A model generated the notes under the pieces. It was not told where the DNA came from, searched no databases, and saw only the letters and a list, made by a program, of their open reading frames with translations. The position numbers were made by a program, and so were the translations under genes. This document shows positions 1 to 6,409 of a stretch of 12,882 bases of DNA, one piece after another. Where the stretch lies: assembly GCA_003566795.1 (NCBI GenBank), contig PXBU01000023.1, positions 1 through 12,882 of the forward strand, in the 5' to 3' direction. Each line of letters starts with the position of its first letter. The stretch's first letter is position 1. This DNA is from Puniceicoccaceae bacterium. Its GTDB lineage: Bacteria; Verrucomicrobiota; Verrucomicrobiia; Opitutales; Coraliomargaritaceae.

Positions 1-210
1 CGGCCGATCGCGCAAATCAACCCGCTTTCGCCGGAAACCGGGGCGGATTCGGCCCGTCTGAGCGAATTGGAGGCGGGTGGTTTAATCACGCGCCCGAAGC
101 GCTGCAATCGATCCTGGGTTAAGGACTTAGTCGTGCCTGCCGAGGGCGCAGGCCTGGAGGTGGTGGGCAGTGTGGATGCTTTGATTGAGGAGCGGAACTC
201 GGGGCGATGA
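1..210 (+). CDS. VapB-like antitoxin, C-terminal part (cut by window edge)
   Basis: An open frame enters from the left edge and ends at the TGA at 208-210, giving 69 visible codons. The visible protein starts RPIAQINPLSPETGADS and ends VVGSVDALIEERNSGR. A conserved-looking PI..I.PL..E segment, a short linker and a SV.ALIEER.GR tail are typical of the antitoxin half of VapBC or Phd/YefM-type pairs. The N-terminal DNA-binding part lies outside the window. The stop codon overlaps the ATG of the next gene in an ATGA arrangement, so the two are translationally coupled, as is usual for type II toxin-antitoxin pairs. By family knowledge the product would bind and neutralise the toxin and repress its own promoter. 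The assignment rests mainly on position and tail composition; the exact antitoxin family is not certain. Confidence 0.7.
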   Translation, partial: RPIAQINPLSPETGADSARLSELEAGGLITRPKRCNRSWVKDLVVPAEGAGLEVVGSVDALIEERNSGR

Positions 211-632
211 ATTTTTGGGATAGTTCTGCTCTGCTGCCTCTGCTGGTCACTGAGGCGGCTTCCGGGGCGACGCGCCAGTATTTGGAATCGCATCCGGAAA
301 TAGCGATCTGGTGGGGAACACCGGTCGAGTGTATGTCGGCACTGGCCCGTAAGGAGCGCGAGGGAGGGTTGGAACTTGAGCAAATGATTGCGGCAGAAAA
401 GAAGCTCGAGCTTATTGTGCAAAACAGCGTCGTCGTCGATGCGACGGATCGTGTCCGCCTGCTGGCGCGCAAGCTGCTCCGCCGCTATCCGCTGGGGGCG
501 GCCGACTCGCTACAGCTGGCAGCTGCCTGCATGCTGGCGGGAGATGTGACGGGAAGCTACGGCTTTGTTTGTAATGATGAGCGTTTGATGACCGCAGCTT
601 CGAAAGAGGGCTTTGCGGTCATCAGGTTTTAA
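207..632 (+). CDS. PIN-domain ribonuclease toxin, VapC-like
   Basis: This 141-residue protein is a complete PIN domain, the usual size for VapC toxins. The four acidic residues that bind Mg2+ in PIN nucleases can be picked out: D5 in MNFWDSSAL, E41 in PVECMSAL, D100 in GAADSLQLAAA and D124 in VCNDERL. VapC toxins are Mg2+-dependent endoribonucleases that cut tRNA or rRNA and arrest growth when the antitoxin is lost; the target here cannot be predicted. The start ATG at 207 overlaps the TGA of the upstream antitoxin gene, which fixes the start and indicates one transcript. All catalytic positions are present and there is no frameshift, so the toxin is probably functional. The AADSLQLAAA helix is especially typical. 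The pair is separated from the ectoine genes by about 150-220 bases, so it is probably not part of that operon. Confidence 0.88.
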   Translation: MNFWDSSALLPLLVTEAASGATRQYLESHPEIAIWWGTPVECMSALARKEREGGLELEQMIAAEKKLELIVQNSVVVDATDRVRLLARKLLRRYPLGAADSLQLAAACMLAGDVTGSYGFVCNDERLMTAASKEGFAVIRF

Positions 633-741
633 AACTATCTGGGCATCAATTTCTCCCTTTCAAATTGCGCGGCTCGCGGGGACGCTTGCCCTCCCTTTCA
701 AGAAAGCTTGCCCGCGCTTCCCGTCGAACCATCGGCGGGGC

Positions 742-764
742 GTTTTCGAAATCCTCAGGAAAAC
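742..764. repeat. Inverted repeat GTTTTC/GAAAAC upstream of ectA
   Basis: GTTTTC at 742-747 is the exact reverse complement of GAAAAC at 759-764, with an 11-base loop. It lies between the toxin gene and the ectoine operon and could be a weak terminator for the toxin pair or an operator for ectA. There is an A-rich stretch after it (770-776) but no T tract on the plus strand, so it is not a classic intrinsic terminator. A six-base stem can occur by chance. Confidence 0.25.
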
Positions 765-779
765 TTTCACAAAAAACCC

Positions 780-830
780 TTGAACTAAGTCGGGGGTCCG
801 TTGCTATCATAGTTTTATCGATATCATAAT
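780..830 (+). promoter_or_regulatory. Candidate ectA promoter region
   Basis: Two sigma-70-like pairings are visible. One is TTGAAC at 780-785 with TATCAT at 805-810 (19-base spacer). The other is TTGCTA at 801-806 with CATAAT at 825-830 (18-base spacer). The second would start transcription near 837 and give a short leader carrying GAGGA at 847-851 just before the TTG at 856. The first would start near 817, upstream of the conserved-looking EctA N-terminus. Neither match is strong. The stretch 633-830 has no gene of its own and no ATG. Confidence 0.3.
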
Positions 831-855
831 CCAACATCCCACTGCCGAGGACGGG

Positions 856-1305
856 TTGGCTGTCAACCAGCTCATCGCGGACAGTCCTCCGCTCGATACC
901 AACTCGGTTTACTGTAATCTGCTGCAGTGCTCGCACTTTGCGGACACCTCGGTCATCGCCATGGAGGGTGAGACGGTGATGGGCTTCATCTCGGGCTACC
1001 GTGTTCCGGCCCGCCCGGAGGTGCTCTTCGTCTGGCAGGTGGTGGTCTCTTCCCAGGCGCGCGGGCAGGGGCTCGCCAGCCGCATGTTGGAAACCTTGCT
1101 GGCGTCCGATGCCTGTCGCGAGGTGACGCATATCGAAACCACCATCACCAGCGACAACCAACCCTCCCAGGCCCTCTTCAAAAAGCTGGCTGAGAAACTG
1201 AACGCGCCGATTGAACAGTCGGTGTTGTTTGATAAAAATGCCCACTTCGGTGGACAACACGAGAGCGAGAACTTAGTTCAGATAGGTCCTTTCAAGCACC
1301 CATAA
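856..1305 (+). CDS. ectA: L-2,4-diaminobutyrate N-acetyltransferase (EctA)
   Basis: EctA acetylates L-2,4-diaminobutyrate with acetyl-CoA to give N-gamma-acetyl-diaminobutyrate, the second step of ectoine synthesis in the cytoplasm. From the TTG at 856 the protein has 149 residues. Family-typical stretches are DTNSVYCNLLQCSHFADT near the N-terminus, LFVWQVVVSSQARGQGLASR (the GNAT acetyl-CoA site with its R-G-Q-G-L loop) and TTITSDNQPSQALF. The identity is secured by ectB and ectC directly downstream; ectB starts 12 bases after the stop. The start is uncertain. The same frame stays open upstream to the stop at 781-783 and encodes IIIQHPTAEDG directly before the TTG, which looks like the normal EctA N-terminus. 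That extension has no ATG, GTG or TTG codon. The TTG has GAGGA at 847-851 in front of it, but those bases also encode the ED of the conserved segment. Function is sure; the 5' end is not. Confidence 0.93.
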   Translation: MAVNQLIADSPPLDTNSVYCNLLQCSHFADTSVIAMEGETVMGFISGYRVPARPEVLFVWQVVVSSQARGQGLASRMLETLLASDACREVTHIETTITSDNQPSQALFKKLAEKLNAPIEQSVLFDKNAHFGGQHESENLVQIGPFKHP

Positions 1306-1317
1306 CCCAAGATAAAT

Positions 1318-2634
1318 ATGAAAATATTCGAAGAACTCGAATCCGAAGTCCGCAGCTATGCGCGCAATTTCCCACGAATTTTTAAACGTGCGCAGGGCGA
1401 GTTCCTCTATGACGAGGACGAAAACGAATACATCGACTTCCTGGCTGGTGCCGGGGCGCTCAACTACGGTCACAACCATCCGATCATGCGCACCAAGCTG
1501 ATCGAATACATCGAGTCTGGCGGCATCACGCACAGTCTCGACCTCTACACAGATGCCAAGGCGGAGTTCATGGAGGCGTTCCGCGAAAAGATCCTGCGCC
1601 CCCGCGACATGGACTACACCTTGATGTTTACCGGGCCGACCGGCACCAATGCGGTCGAGGCCTCGCTGAAAATGGCACGCAAGCTCAAGCAACGCTCGCA
1701 CGTCATCTCTTTCACCAATGGCTGGCATGGCCAGACTCTGGGTTCGCTGTCAATGACCGCGAATTCGCACCACCGTGACGGTGCGGGCATTGCCCTGACG
1801 GGCGCCCACCGCCTGCCTTATGACGGTTATCTGGGGGACGAGGTCAACACCATCGAGTATCTGGACAAGGTTTTGAGTGATACCAGCAGTGGTGTGGATC
1901 TGCCCGCCGCCTGCATTGTCGAGACCATCCAGGGTGAGGGCGGCGTCAACTACTGTAGTTTCGATTGGCTGCGCGGTCTTTCCGAGGTGTGTAAGAAGCA
2001 CGACGTGCTGCTGATTATTGACGACATCCAAGCGGGCTGTGGTCGCTCGGGTCGCTTCTTCAGCTTTGAGGAGGCCGGTATCCAGCCGGATATCGTGACG
2101 CTCTCCAAGTCGCTCAGCGGCTACGGGTTGCCCTTCGCCATGGTCATGTTCAAGCCGGAGCTCGACCGTTGGAGTCCCGGCGAGCACAATGGCACCTTCC
2201 GGGGTAACTGCCACGCCTTCGTCACCGCCAAGGCGGCGATTGATACCTACTGGTCGGATGACACCTTTGCCAACGAAGTGCGCGAGAAAGGTAAATATAT
2301 TGCCAAGCGCCTCGACAAGATCGTCGAGAAATACGGCGACGGGAACTTTACCGTCAAAGGGCGGGGCATGTTCCAGGGCATCAACTGTGTCAACGGCGAG
2401 ATCGCCAGCAAGATCACCCGCGCGGCTTTCAAGAAGGGTCTCATCATCGAGACCAGCGGCACCGACGATCAAATCATCAAGCTGCTCTGCCCCTTGATTA
2501 TCGCTGAGGAAGTGCTGGCCAAGGGCATCGACATCATTGAAGAGTCGATTAAGGAGGTCTGCGCCGACATCGATGTACCGGCGGAAAACTGCTACTTCGA
2601 CGACGTCACGGTCAACGAAAAGAAGGAGAAGTAA
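1318..2634 (+). CDS. ectB: Diaminobutyrate-2-oxoglutarate transaminase (EctB)
   Basis: EctB moves the amino group of glutamate to L-aspartate-4-semialdehyde, making L-2,4-diaminobutyrate, the first committed step of ectoine synthesis. The 438-residue protein is full length for the family and is a class III PLP-dependent aminotransferase. Visible motifs are the phosphate-binding GPTGTNAVEAS (about 106-116), the SFTNGWHGQTLGSLSMT segment (about 131-147), the cofactor-pyridine aspartate D235 in IIDDIQAGCGRSG, and the Schiff-base lysine K264 in TLSKSLSGYGLP. The gene follows ectA after 12 bases and has only a weak ribosome site there, so translation may be coupled. It ends two bases before ectC, and its last codons carry the strong AAGGAG ribosome site for ectC (2623-2628). 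All catalytic residues are present. The identity is firm from motifs and operon context. Confidence 0.97.
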   Translation: MKIFEELESEVRSYARNFPRIFKRAQGEFLYDEDENEYIDFLAGAGALNYGHNHPIMRTKLIEYIESGGITHSLDLYTDAKAEFMEAFREKILRPRDMDYTLMFTGPTGTNAVEASLKMARKLKQRSHVISFTNGWHGQTLGSLSMTANSHHRDGAGIALTGAHRLPYDGYLGDEVNTIEYLDKVLSDTSSGVDLPAACIVETIQGEGGVNYCSFDWLRGLSEVCKKHDVLLIIDDIQAGCGRSGRFFSFEEAGIQPDIVTLSKSLSGYGLPFAMVMFKPELDRWSPGEHNGTFRGNCHAFVTAKAAIDTYWSDDTFANEVREKGKYIAKRLDKIVEKYGDGNFTVKGRGMFQGINCVNGEIASKITRAAFKKGLIIETSGTDDQIIKLLCPLIIAEEVLAKGIDIIEESIKEVCADIDVPAENCYFDDVTVNEKKEK

Positions 2635-2636
2635 TT

Positions 2637-3035
2637 ATGATTGTTCGTACCATGCAAGCAGCGGCAGAAACAGGCCGCAAAATCGTTTCGCCGGAAAAGA
2701 ATTGGGACAGCACCCGCCTGTTGCTCAAGGAGGATGGGATGGGCTTTTCCTTCCATATCACCACCATCTACAAAGGCGCCGATTTCCGGATGCACTATCA
2801 AAACCATCTGGAGTCGGTCTATTGCATCTCCGGTAGAGGCGAGGTGGAGACCCTCGATGATGGCAAGGTGTATCCCATCGAGCCGGGCACGATCTACATC
2901 CTCGATAAACACGACCGCCACATTCTGCGGGCGTTTGAAGAGATGAAGATGGCCTGCGTCTTCAACCCGCCGCTCCATGGCAAAGAGGTGCACAACGCCG
3001 AAGGCGCCTACGAGCTGGAGGCGGACACAATCTAG
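2637..3035 (+). CDS. ectC: L-ectoine synthase (EctC)
   Basis: EctC closes N-gamma-acetyl-diaminobutyrate into ectoine by removing water. It is a small cupin metalloenzyme, and 132 residues is the usual length. The start MIVRTMQ and the block HLESVYCISGRGEVE are family-typical. By alignment in the mind to characterised EctC proteins, where E57, Y85 and H93 bind the iron, the matching residues here are E59, Y87 and H95 (ESVYC, TIYILDKHDRH), an offset of two. The ATG at 2637 has AAGGAG at 2623-2628 with an 8-base spacer. The reading frame ends in TAG followed directly by a second TAG (3033-3038). No ectD hydroxylase follows, so this locus alone would give ectoine and not hydroxyectoine. The next gene downstream is a transporter, after a repeat-filled gap of 124 bases. 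Confidence 0.97.
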   Translation: MIVRTMQAAAETGRKIVSPEKNWDSTRLLLKEDGMGFSFHITTIYKGADFRMHYQNHLESVYCISGRGEVETLDDGKVYPIEPGTIYILDKHDRHILRAFEEMKMACVFNPPLHGKEVHNAEGAYELEADTI

Positions 3036-3057
3036 TAGTCCGTCAAAAAATTTCACT

Positions 3058-3147
3058 CGTTGTAGCGACTGGCTTTATGCCAGGATCACGCCCTTACGCA
3101 TGGCGACCCTGTCTGGATCGGGGGATAAACCCCCTCGCTACGAAGGA
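3058..3147. repeat. Intergenic repeat element, copy 1
   Basis: This element shares modules with 9078-9204. The left part GTAGCGACTGG (3062-3072) continues into TTTATGCCAGGAT and holds a CTGG/CCAG hairpin. The right part has a hairpin with stem GGGGG (3120-3124), loop ATAAA and stem CCCCC (3130-3134), followed by TCGCTAC (3135-3141). GTAGCGA at 3062-3068 is the exact reverse complement of TCGCTAC at 3135-3141, so the whole unit can fold. It fills most of the ectC-symporter gap, and its right edge, CTACGAAGGA, lies 12-13 bases before the symporter ATG and may provide its ribosome site. Confidence 0.7.
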
Positions 3148-3159
3148 TAAGAACATTAT

Positions 3160-4587
3160 ATGGTTCTGAGTTTCATCATCGTTCTCTCGCTCTTTTTAAT
3201 GATTGGGCTTAGCTCGGTCTTTCTGAGCCGGGGGACGAAGGAGGACTATTACATCGCCAGTTCGAGTGTGCCCGCGCCGCTGGTTGGCCTGTCGGCGGTA
3301 GCGACCAATAACAGCGGTTACATGTTTATCGGTGTGATCGGCTATACCTATGCCACAGGTCTGGCGTCCATCTGGCTGATGATCGGCTGGATCGCGGGTG
3401 ACTACCTGGCTTCCACCTTCATCCATTCGCGTCTGCGCAAGGCGACAGGCCGCACGCAGGAGGTGAGCTACAGTGGTGTGCTCAGTAACTGGGATGGTGT
3501 GATCGACTTGCGGCTGCAGCGCACCGCCGGGCTGATTTCGCTGGTCTTCCTGTTGGCCTATGCCAGTGCGCAGTTGGTGGCGGGGAGCAAGGCGCTGCAT
3601 GTGCTGCTGGACTGGCCGACCTGGTCGGGCGCGGTTGTCGGCGCGATTCTGGTGATACTTTATTGCATAGCCGGAGGTATCCGAGCCTCCATCTGGACCG
3701 ACGCCGCGCAGTCGGTTGTCATGATCGTGGCGATGGGGCTGATGCTGGTGGTCGCGGTGATGTCCTTTGGCGGGGTGGGGGGTGCCGTCGGGGAGATGCG
3801 TGAGATCGACGGCTACCTCAATTTATTCCCACAGGATTTGGTGCTGCCGGGTCTGATTGGCGGGCTGCTCTTTGCGCTCAGTTGGGGCTTTGCCGGGATG
3901 TCGGTGATTGGTCAGCCGCAGGTGATGGTGCGCTTTATGACGCTGGACGACGGCAGCCAGATGCAGCGGGCCCGCATGTGGTATTACATCTGGTTTACAC
4001 TCTTTTACTGCATGGCGACGGGAGTGGGGCTGCTGTCGCGTATTTACATCAGTGACCCCGGCAACTTTGATGCCGAGCTGGCGCTGCCGACGATGGCGCA
4101 AGAGCTCTTGCCGGCCTTTGGTGCAGGTGTGGTGCTGGCGGGAATTTTTGCCGCGACCATGTCGACCGCTGATTCGCTGGTGCTCAGCTGCTCCTCCGCC
4201 GTGACGCACGACTTGCTGCCGCACAACATCGAAAAGCCGTGGGTGCTCAAGCTCGGCACGGCAATGATTACGCTAGGCGCGCTGGCTTGGGCCCTGTTGA
4301 ACCAGCAGAGCGTCTTTAATTTGGTGATCATGTCCTGGTCTGGCTTGGCCAGTGCCTTTGCGCCGCTTTTGATCGTTCGATGTCTCGGCATGCGTCCCAA
4401 ACCAGCTCTCAGCCTGATCGCTATGCTTACTGGCCTCGCCGTCGCGCTCGGCTGGCGCTTCATGGGCTGGCACTCGGCTGTTTACGAGGGCATGCCGGGC
4501 ATTCTGACCGGTCTCGCCGTTCTGTGTGTCGGCATGCTATTTAGCAAAGCCCAAGCCGCGTCGACGGCGGATCTGGTAAAAGGGTGA
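3160..4587 (+). CDS. Sodium:solute symporter (SSS/PutP-like), possible osmolyte importer
   Basis: The 475-residue protein is an inner-membrane transporter of the SSS family, close to the size of the proline carrier PutP (about 500 residues). It begins in a membrane helix (1-22), followed by SRGTKEDYYIASSSVP, the usual family entry. GGIRASIWTDAAQSVVMI in the middle and ATMSTADSLVLSCSSAVTHD (S335, T336) match the PutP blocks around helix 5 and the Na2 sodium site (S340, T341). About 12-13 hydrophobic helices can be counted by eye. At the position of PutP D55, which is essential for sodium coupling, this protein has N50 in ATNNSGYMFIG. Placement directly behind ectABC suggests uptake of ectoine, proline or another compatible solute, or recovery of leaked ectoine; this is inference. 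The ATG at 3160 is set by the PutP-like start. Substrate unknown. Confidence 0.88.
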   Translation: MVLSFIIVLSLFLMIGLSSVFLSRGTKEDYYIASSSVPAPLVGLSAVATNNSGYMFIGVIGYTYATGLASIWLMIGWIAGDYLASTFIHSRLRKATGRTQEVSYSGVLSNWDGVIDLRLQRTAGLISLVFLLAYASAQLVAGSKALHVLLDWPTWSGAVVGAILVILYCIAGGIRASIWTDAAQSVVMIVAMGLMLVVAVMSFGGVGGAVGEMREIDGYLNLFPQDLVLPGLIGGLLFALSWGFAGMSVIGQPQVMVRFMTLDDGSQMQRARMWYYIWFTLFYCMATGVGLLSRIYISDPGNFDAELALPTMAQELLPAFGAGVVLAGIFAATMSTADSLVLSCSSAVTHDLLPHNIEKPWVLKLGTAMITLGALAWALLNQQSVFNLVIMSWSGLASAFAPLLIVRCLGMRPKPALSLIAMLTGLAVALGWRFMGWHSAVYEGMPGILTGLAVLCVGMLFSKAQAASTADLVKG

Positions 4588-4636
4588 GCGAGGCTTATTG
4601 AGTTGTATTTCAAGCACCTGGCGGCATACGAGAAGG

Positions 4637-6012
4637 ATGCAACCAGAATCCTCCAAGACAGCGGCGCATCGTTCGCGGCTGTGGCAGCCCGACTTTCCGG
4701 TGCGGCCGGTGCGCTTTCCCTTTTTTTACGGGTGGGTGGTGGCGGTGTTTGCCACGCTGGGGGTGTGTGCCAGCATGCCGGGGCAGACGATTGGCGTGGG
4801 GGTGTTCAAGACCCGGCTGATGGAGGCGCTGGAGATGTCTTCGATGCAGTTGAGTGTGAGCTACATGCTGGGCACTTTTTTGAGTGCGTTTTTCTGAGTG
4901 CGGGCGGGCGCTTTTTTGACCGCTTTGGGGGGCGGCAATCGCTGGTTTATTCGGTGATTGCGCTGGGCGTGGTTTTGCTGGGGCTGAGTTTTGTGGACCG
5001 CATCAGTGCTTTAGCCGGGCACATTCCGTTGTTGAATCTCCATATTTGGCTACCGGCTTTTGTCTGTCTTTCGATTGGTTTTGCACTCTTGCGGTTTACC
5101 GGGCAGGGCATGGTCACGCTCTCCTCGCGGGCGATATTGGGTAAGTGGTTTGACCGCAAGCGGGGCCTGGTCACGGCGGCGAGCGGGGCGGTGGTTTCCT
5201 TTGTCTTCTCGGTGGCACCGCTGACTTTCGAACATCTGATCCGCCGCTTCGGCTGGCAGGGCGCCTGGCAGATACTGGCGGCGTTTTTGCTGATATTCAT
5301 GGCGGTGTTGTTCTGGGTGTTTATCCGCGACAATCCAGAGGAGTGCGGCTTGGAAATGGATGGCGGCCAGGGCAGCAAGCCGCGCAAATCCAACCCGGAC
5401 TCGACGGTCTATCGTGACTTTACCCGGGCCGAGGCGGCGCGCACCTTTTCCTTTTGGGTGTTTGCCCTCACGCTGGGGCTTTCCGGTCTGGTGGTGACGG
5501 CCTATAGCTTCCACATCCTGGAGATCGCGGATGAACTCGGCGTGAGTAATGACTTTATCCTGAAGCTTTTCGTGCCGGGCGCGGGGGTGGCCATCGTGGC
5601 GGGCTTTATCGTCTCATGGGCGACTGATTTGTCCTTTGTCCGCATCAAATATTTGTGCAGTTTTACGGGTGTGGCCGGAGTCGTGGCTTATGGCTGTCTC
5701 GGGCTGGGGAGCTATCCCGAGGTGGCCTGGTTGCATGTACTGGGATTTGGGGTGTCGGCGGGTTGCTTCTCCGGCCTGTCGATTATCGTCTGGCCGCGCT
5801 TCTTCGGGCGGCAGCACCTGGGGGCTATTTCCGGCTTGTTTATGACCACGGTGGTGCTGGCGAGTGCCGTCGGGCCTTTTTTCTTCAGCCTGGCAGAGGC
5901 TTATCTCGGGGCCTACAGTTATGCCTTCACCGCCTCGGCAGTGGTGGCCGGCATCCTGGCGGTGGCCTCGCTGTGGGCCGACAACCCGCAGCGCAAGCTG
6001 GCGGGTGAGTAG
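4637..6012 (+). pseudogene. MFS transporter, interrupted by a one-base frameshift near 4894
   Basis: A major facilitator superfamily transporter is encoded in two overlapping frames. The first part begins at ATG 4637 (a TTG at 4598 is also in frame), includes the start-of-domain PFFYGWVVAVFATLGVCAS, and stops at TGA 4895-4897 after YMLGTFLSAFF. The rest of the same protein continues one frame back from CTG 4894 as LSAGGRFFDRFGGR, with the DRFGGR loop-2 motif, and runs to TAG 6010-6012. Joined at TTC/CTG, the product would be about 458 residues with about 12 membrane helices, a normal MFS length. The break lies at a T5 run (4889-4893); one more T would restore the frame. It may be a true pseudogene, a base-calling error, or a slippage site. 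The substrate is unknown; the RFGWQGAWQILA and RDNPEECGL segments resemble monocarboxylate or oxalate/formate-type carriers. It follows the symporter gene by 49 bases and may share its transcript. Confidence 0.78.
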
Positions 6013-6014
6013 GG

Positions 6015-6056
6015 CGGAGATCGGAGTTCGGAGATGGGAGATCGAAGTTCGTAGAT
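6015..6056 (+). repeat. Degenerate 7-bp tandem repeat, six units
   Basis: Six 7-base units follow one another: CGGAGAT, CGGAGTT, CGGAGAT, GGGAGAT, CGAAGTT, CGTAGAT. The array starts two bases after the stop codon of the MFS gene. A second heptamer array with a different but related unit sits after sufS at 12822. Confidence 0.8.
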
Positions 6057-6106
6057 GGGTGGGCGGCCGCGTGGGGTCTGCGTGGGGCCTGCGCTTGCGC
6101 ATGGCA

Positions 6107-6127
6107 CCATCGCCGTGGAGGCGATGG
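6107..6127. repeat. Perfect 8-bp hairpin
   Basis: CCATCGCC (6107-6114) and GGCGATGG (6120-6127) are exact reverse complements around the 5-base loop GTGGA. No T tract follows, so an intrinsic terminator is not supported, though it could be an RNA 3'-end structure for the transporter genes or a decayed repeat. Confidence 0.45.
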
Positions 6128-6191
6128 CTGGGGCGAAGGTGCAACGGGTTGCCGAAGTGGGGAGGGGGATCGCAGCGCCTTGCAAGCGTCT

Positions 6192-6221
6192 GTCGAGACT
6201 TCGACAAGCTCAGTCCAGGGG
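6192..6221 (+). repeat. CTTCGACAAGCTCAG-type interspersed repeat, copy 1
   Basis: A 30-base unit beginning GTCGAGACTTCGACA and ending GCTCAGTCCAGGGG. It recurs with one base change at 6276-6305, and its core recurs at 9119-9145. It contains the inverted pair TCGA...TCGA around GACT. Such short palindromic repeats are scattered between genes in many bacteria. Confidence 0.75.
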
Positions 6222-6275
6222 ATAAAGGGGCTTCACGCAGTTACGCCCGCTCAAGACCCTCTCCTACGAGCGCCG

Positions 6276-6305
6276 GTCGAGACTTCGACAGGCTCAGTCC
6301 AGGGG
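6276..6305 (+). repeat. CTTCGACAGGCTCAG-type interspersed repeat, copy 2
   Basis: Same 30-base unit as 6192-6221, differing only by A to G in the middle (CGACAGGCTC instead of CGACAAGCTC). The copies lie 84 bases apart in the same orientation. The spacer holds CCCTCTCCTACGA (6258-6270), which resembles the CCCTCTCGCTACGA end of the other intergenic element. Confidence 0.75.
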
Positions 6306-6397
6306 GCATGGCGCTAACTTAAGCAAGTAGCCGCTCATGATGGTAATCTTACTCATAATTCGCACAATTCACTTGCTAGCGTAGGAAATTCTGCCAC

Positions 6398-6409
6398 ATG
6401 GTTCCGTAA
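6398..6409 (+). other. Three-codon upstream frame overlapping the znuA start
   Basis: ATG GTT CCG TAA at 6398-6409 has AGGA at 6383-6386, 11 bases upstream, and its stop overlaps the next ATG in TAATG. The downstream ATG at 6409 has no ribosome site of its own at normal distance. Translation of the binding protein may thus depend on reinitiation after this mini-frame. It could also be chance. Confidence 0.3.

Larger units (their letters stand above)
6013..6408. other. Non-coding, repeat-rich gap before the metal-uptake operon
   Basis: I see no gene in these 396 bases. From left to right they hold a degenerate heptamer tandem array (6015-6056), a GCGC-TT-GCGC hairpin (6091-6100), an 8-bp perfect hairpin (6107-6127), two copies of a CTTCGACA(A/G)GCTCAG repeat (6192-6221 and 6276-6305), and an AT-richer tail (6312-6408) that should contain the promoter of the operon. 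Open frames crossing it have no codon pattern or family resemblance. Confidence 0.7.

Noticed and set aside
684..713. Repeated GCTTGCCC and CTTTCAAGAAAG before ectA as a terminator
   Set aside because: The stem is only five bases with a two-base loop and no T tract follows; too weak to call.
646..1260. Long minus-strand open frame opposite ectA
   Set aside because: It mirrors the codon structure of ectA and its upstream region and resembles no known protein; the same holds for the other antisense frames over ectB, the transporters and the metal operon.
4876..4881. T6 run at 4876-4881 as the site of the MFS frameshift
   Set aside because: Shifting here would give TFFECVFLSAGG, while shifting at 4889-4894 gives TFLSAFFLSAGG, which fits the MFS helix much better.
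6015..6305. CRISPR-like repeat spacing in the gap 6013-6408
   Set aside because: The two 30-base repeats are separated by 54 bases, there are only two copies, and the spacer itself resembles another intergenic repeat; no cas gene is present.
5864..6322. Open frame from inside the MFS gene through the gap after it
   Set aside because: It is out of frame with the MFS protein, then translates tandem and palindromic repeats; no ribosome site or domain pattern.
6341..6356. GTAATCTTAC (6343-6352) as a Zur/Fur operator before znuA
   Set aside because: Only a 4+4 base palindrome; it does not extend into the usual Zur or Fur box and is expected by chance in AT-rich DNA.
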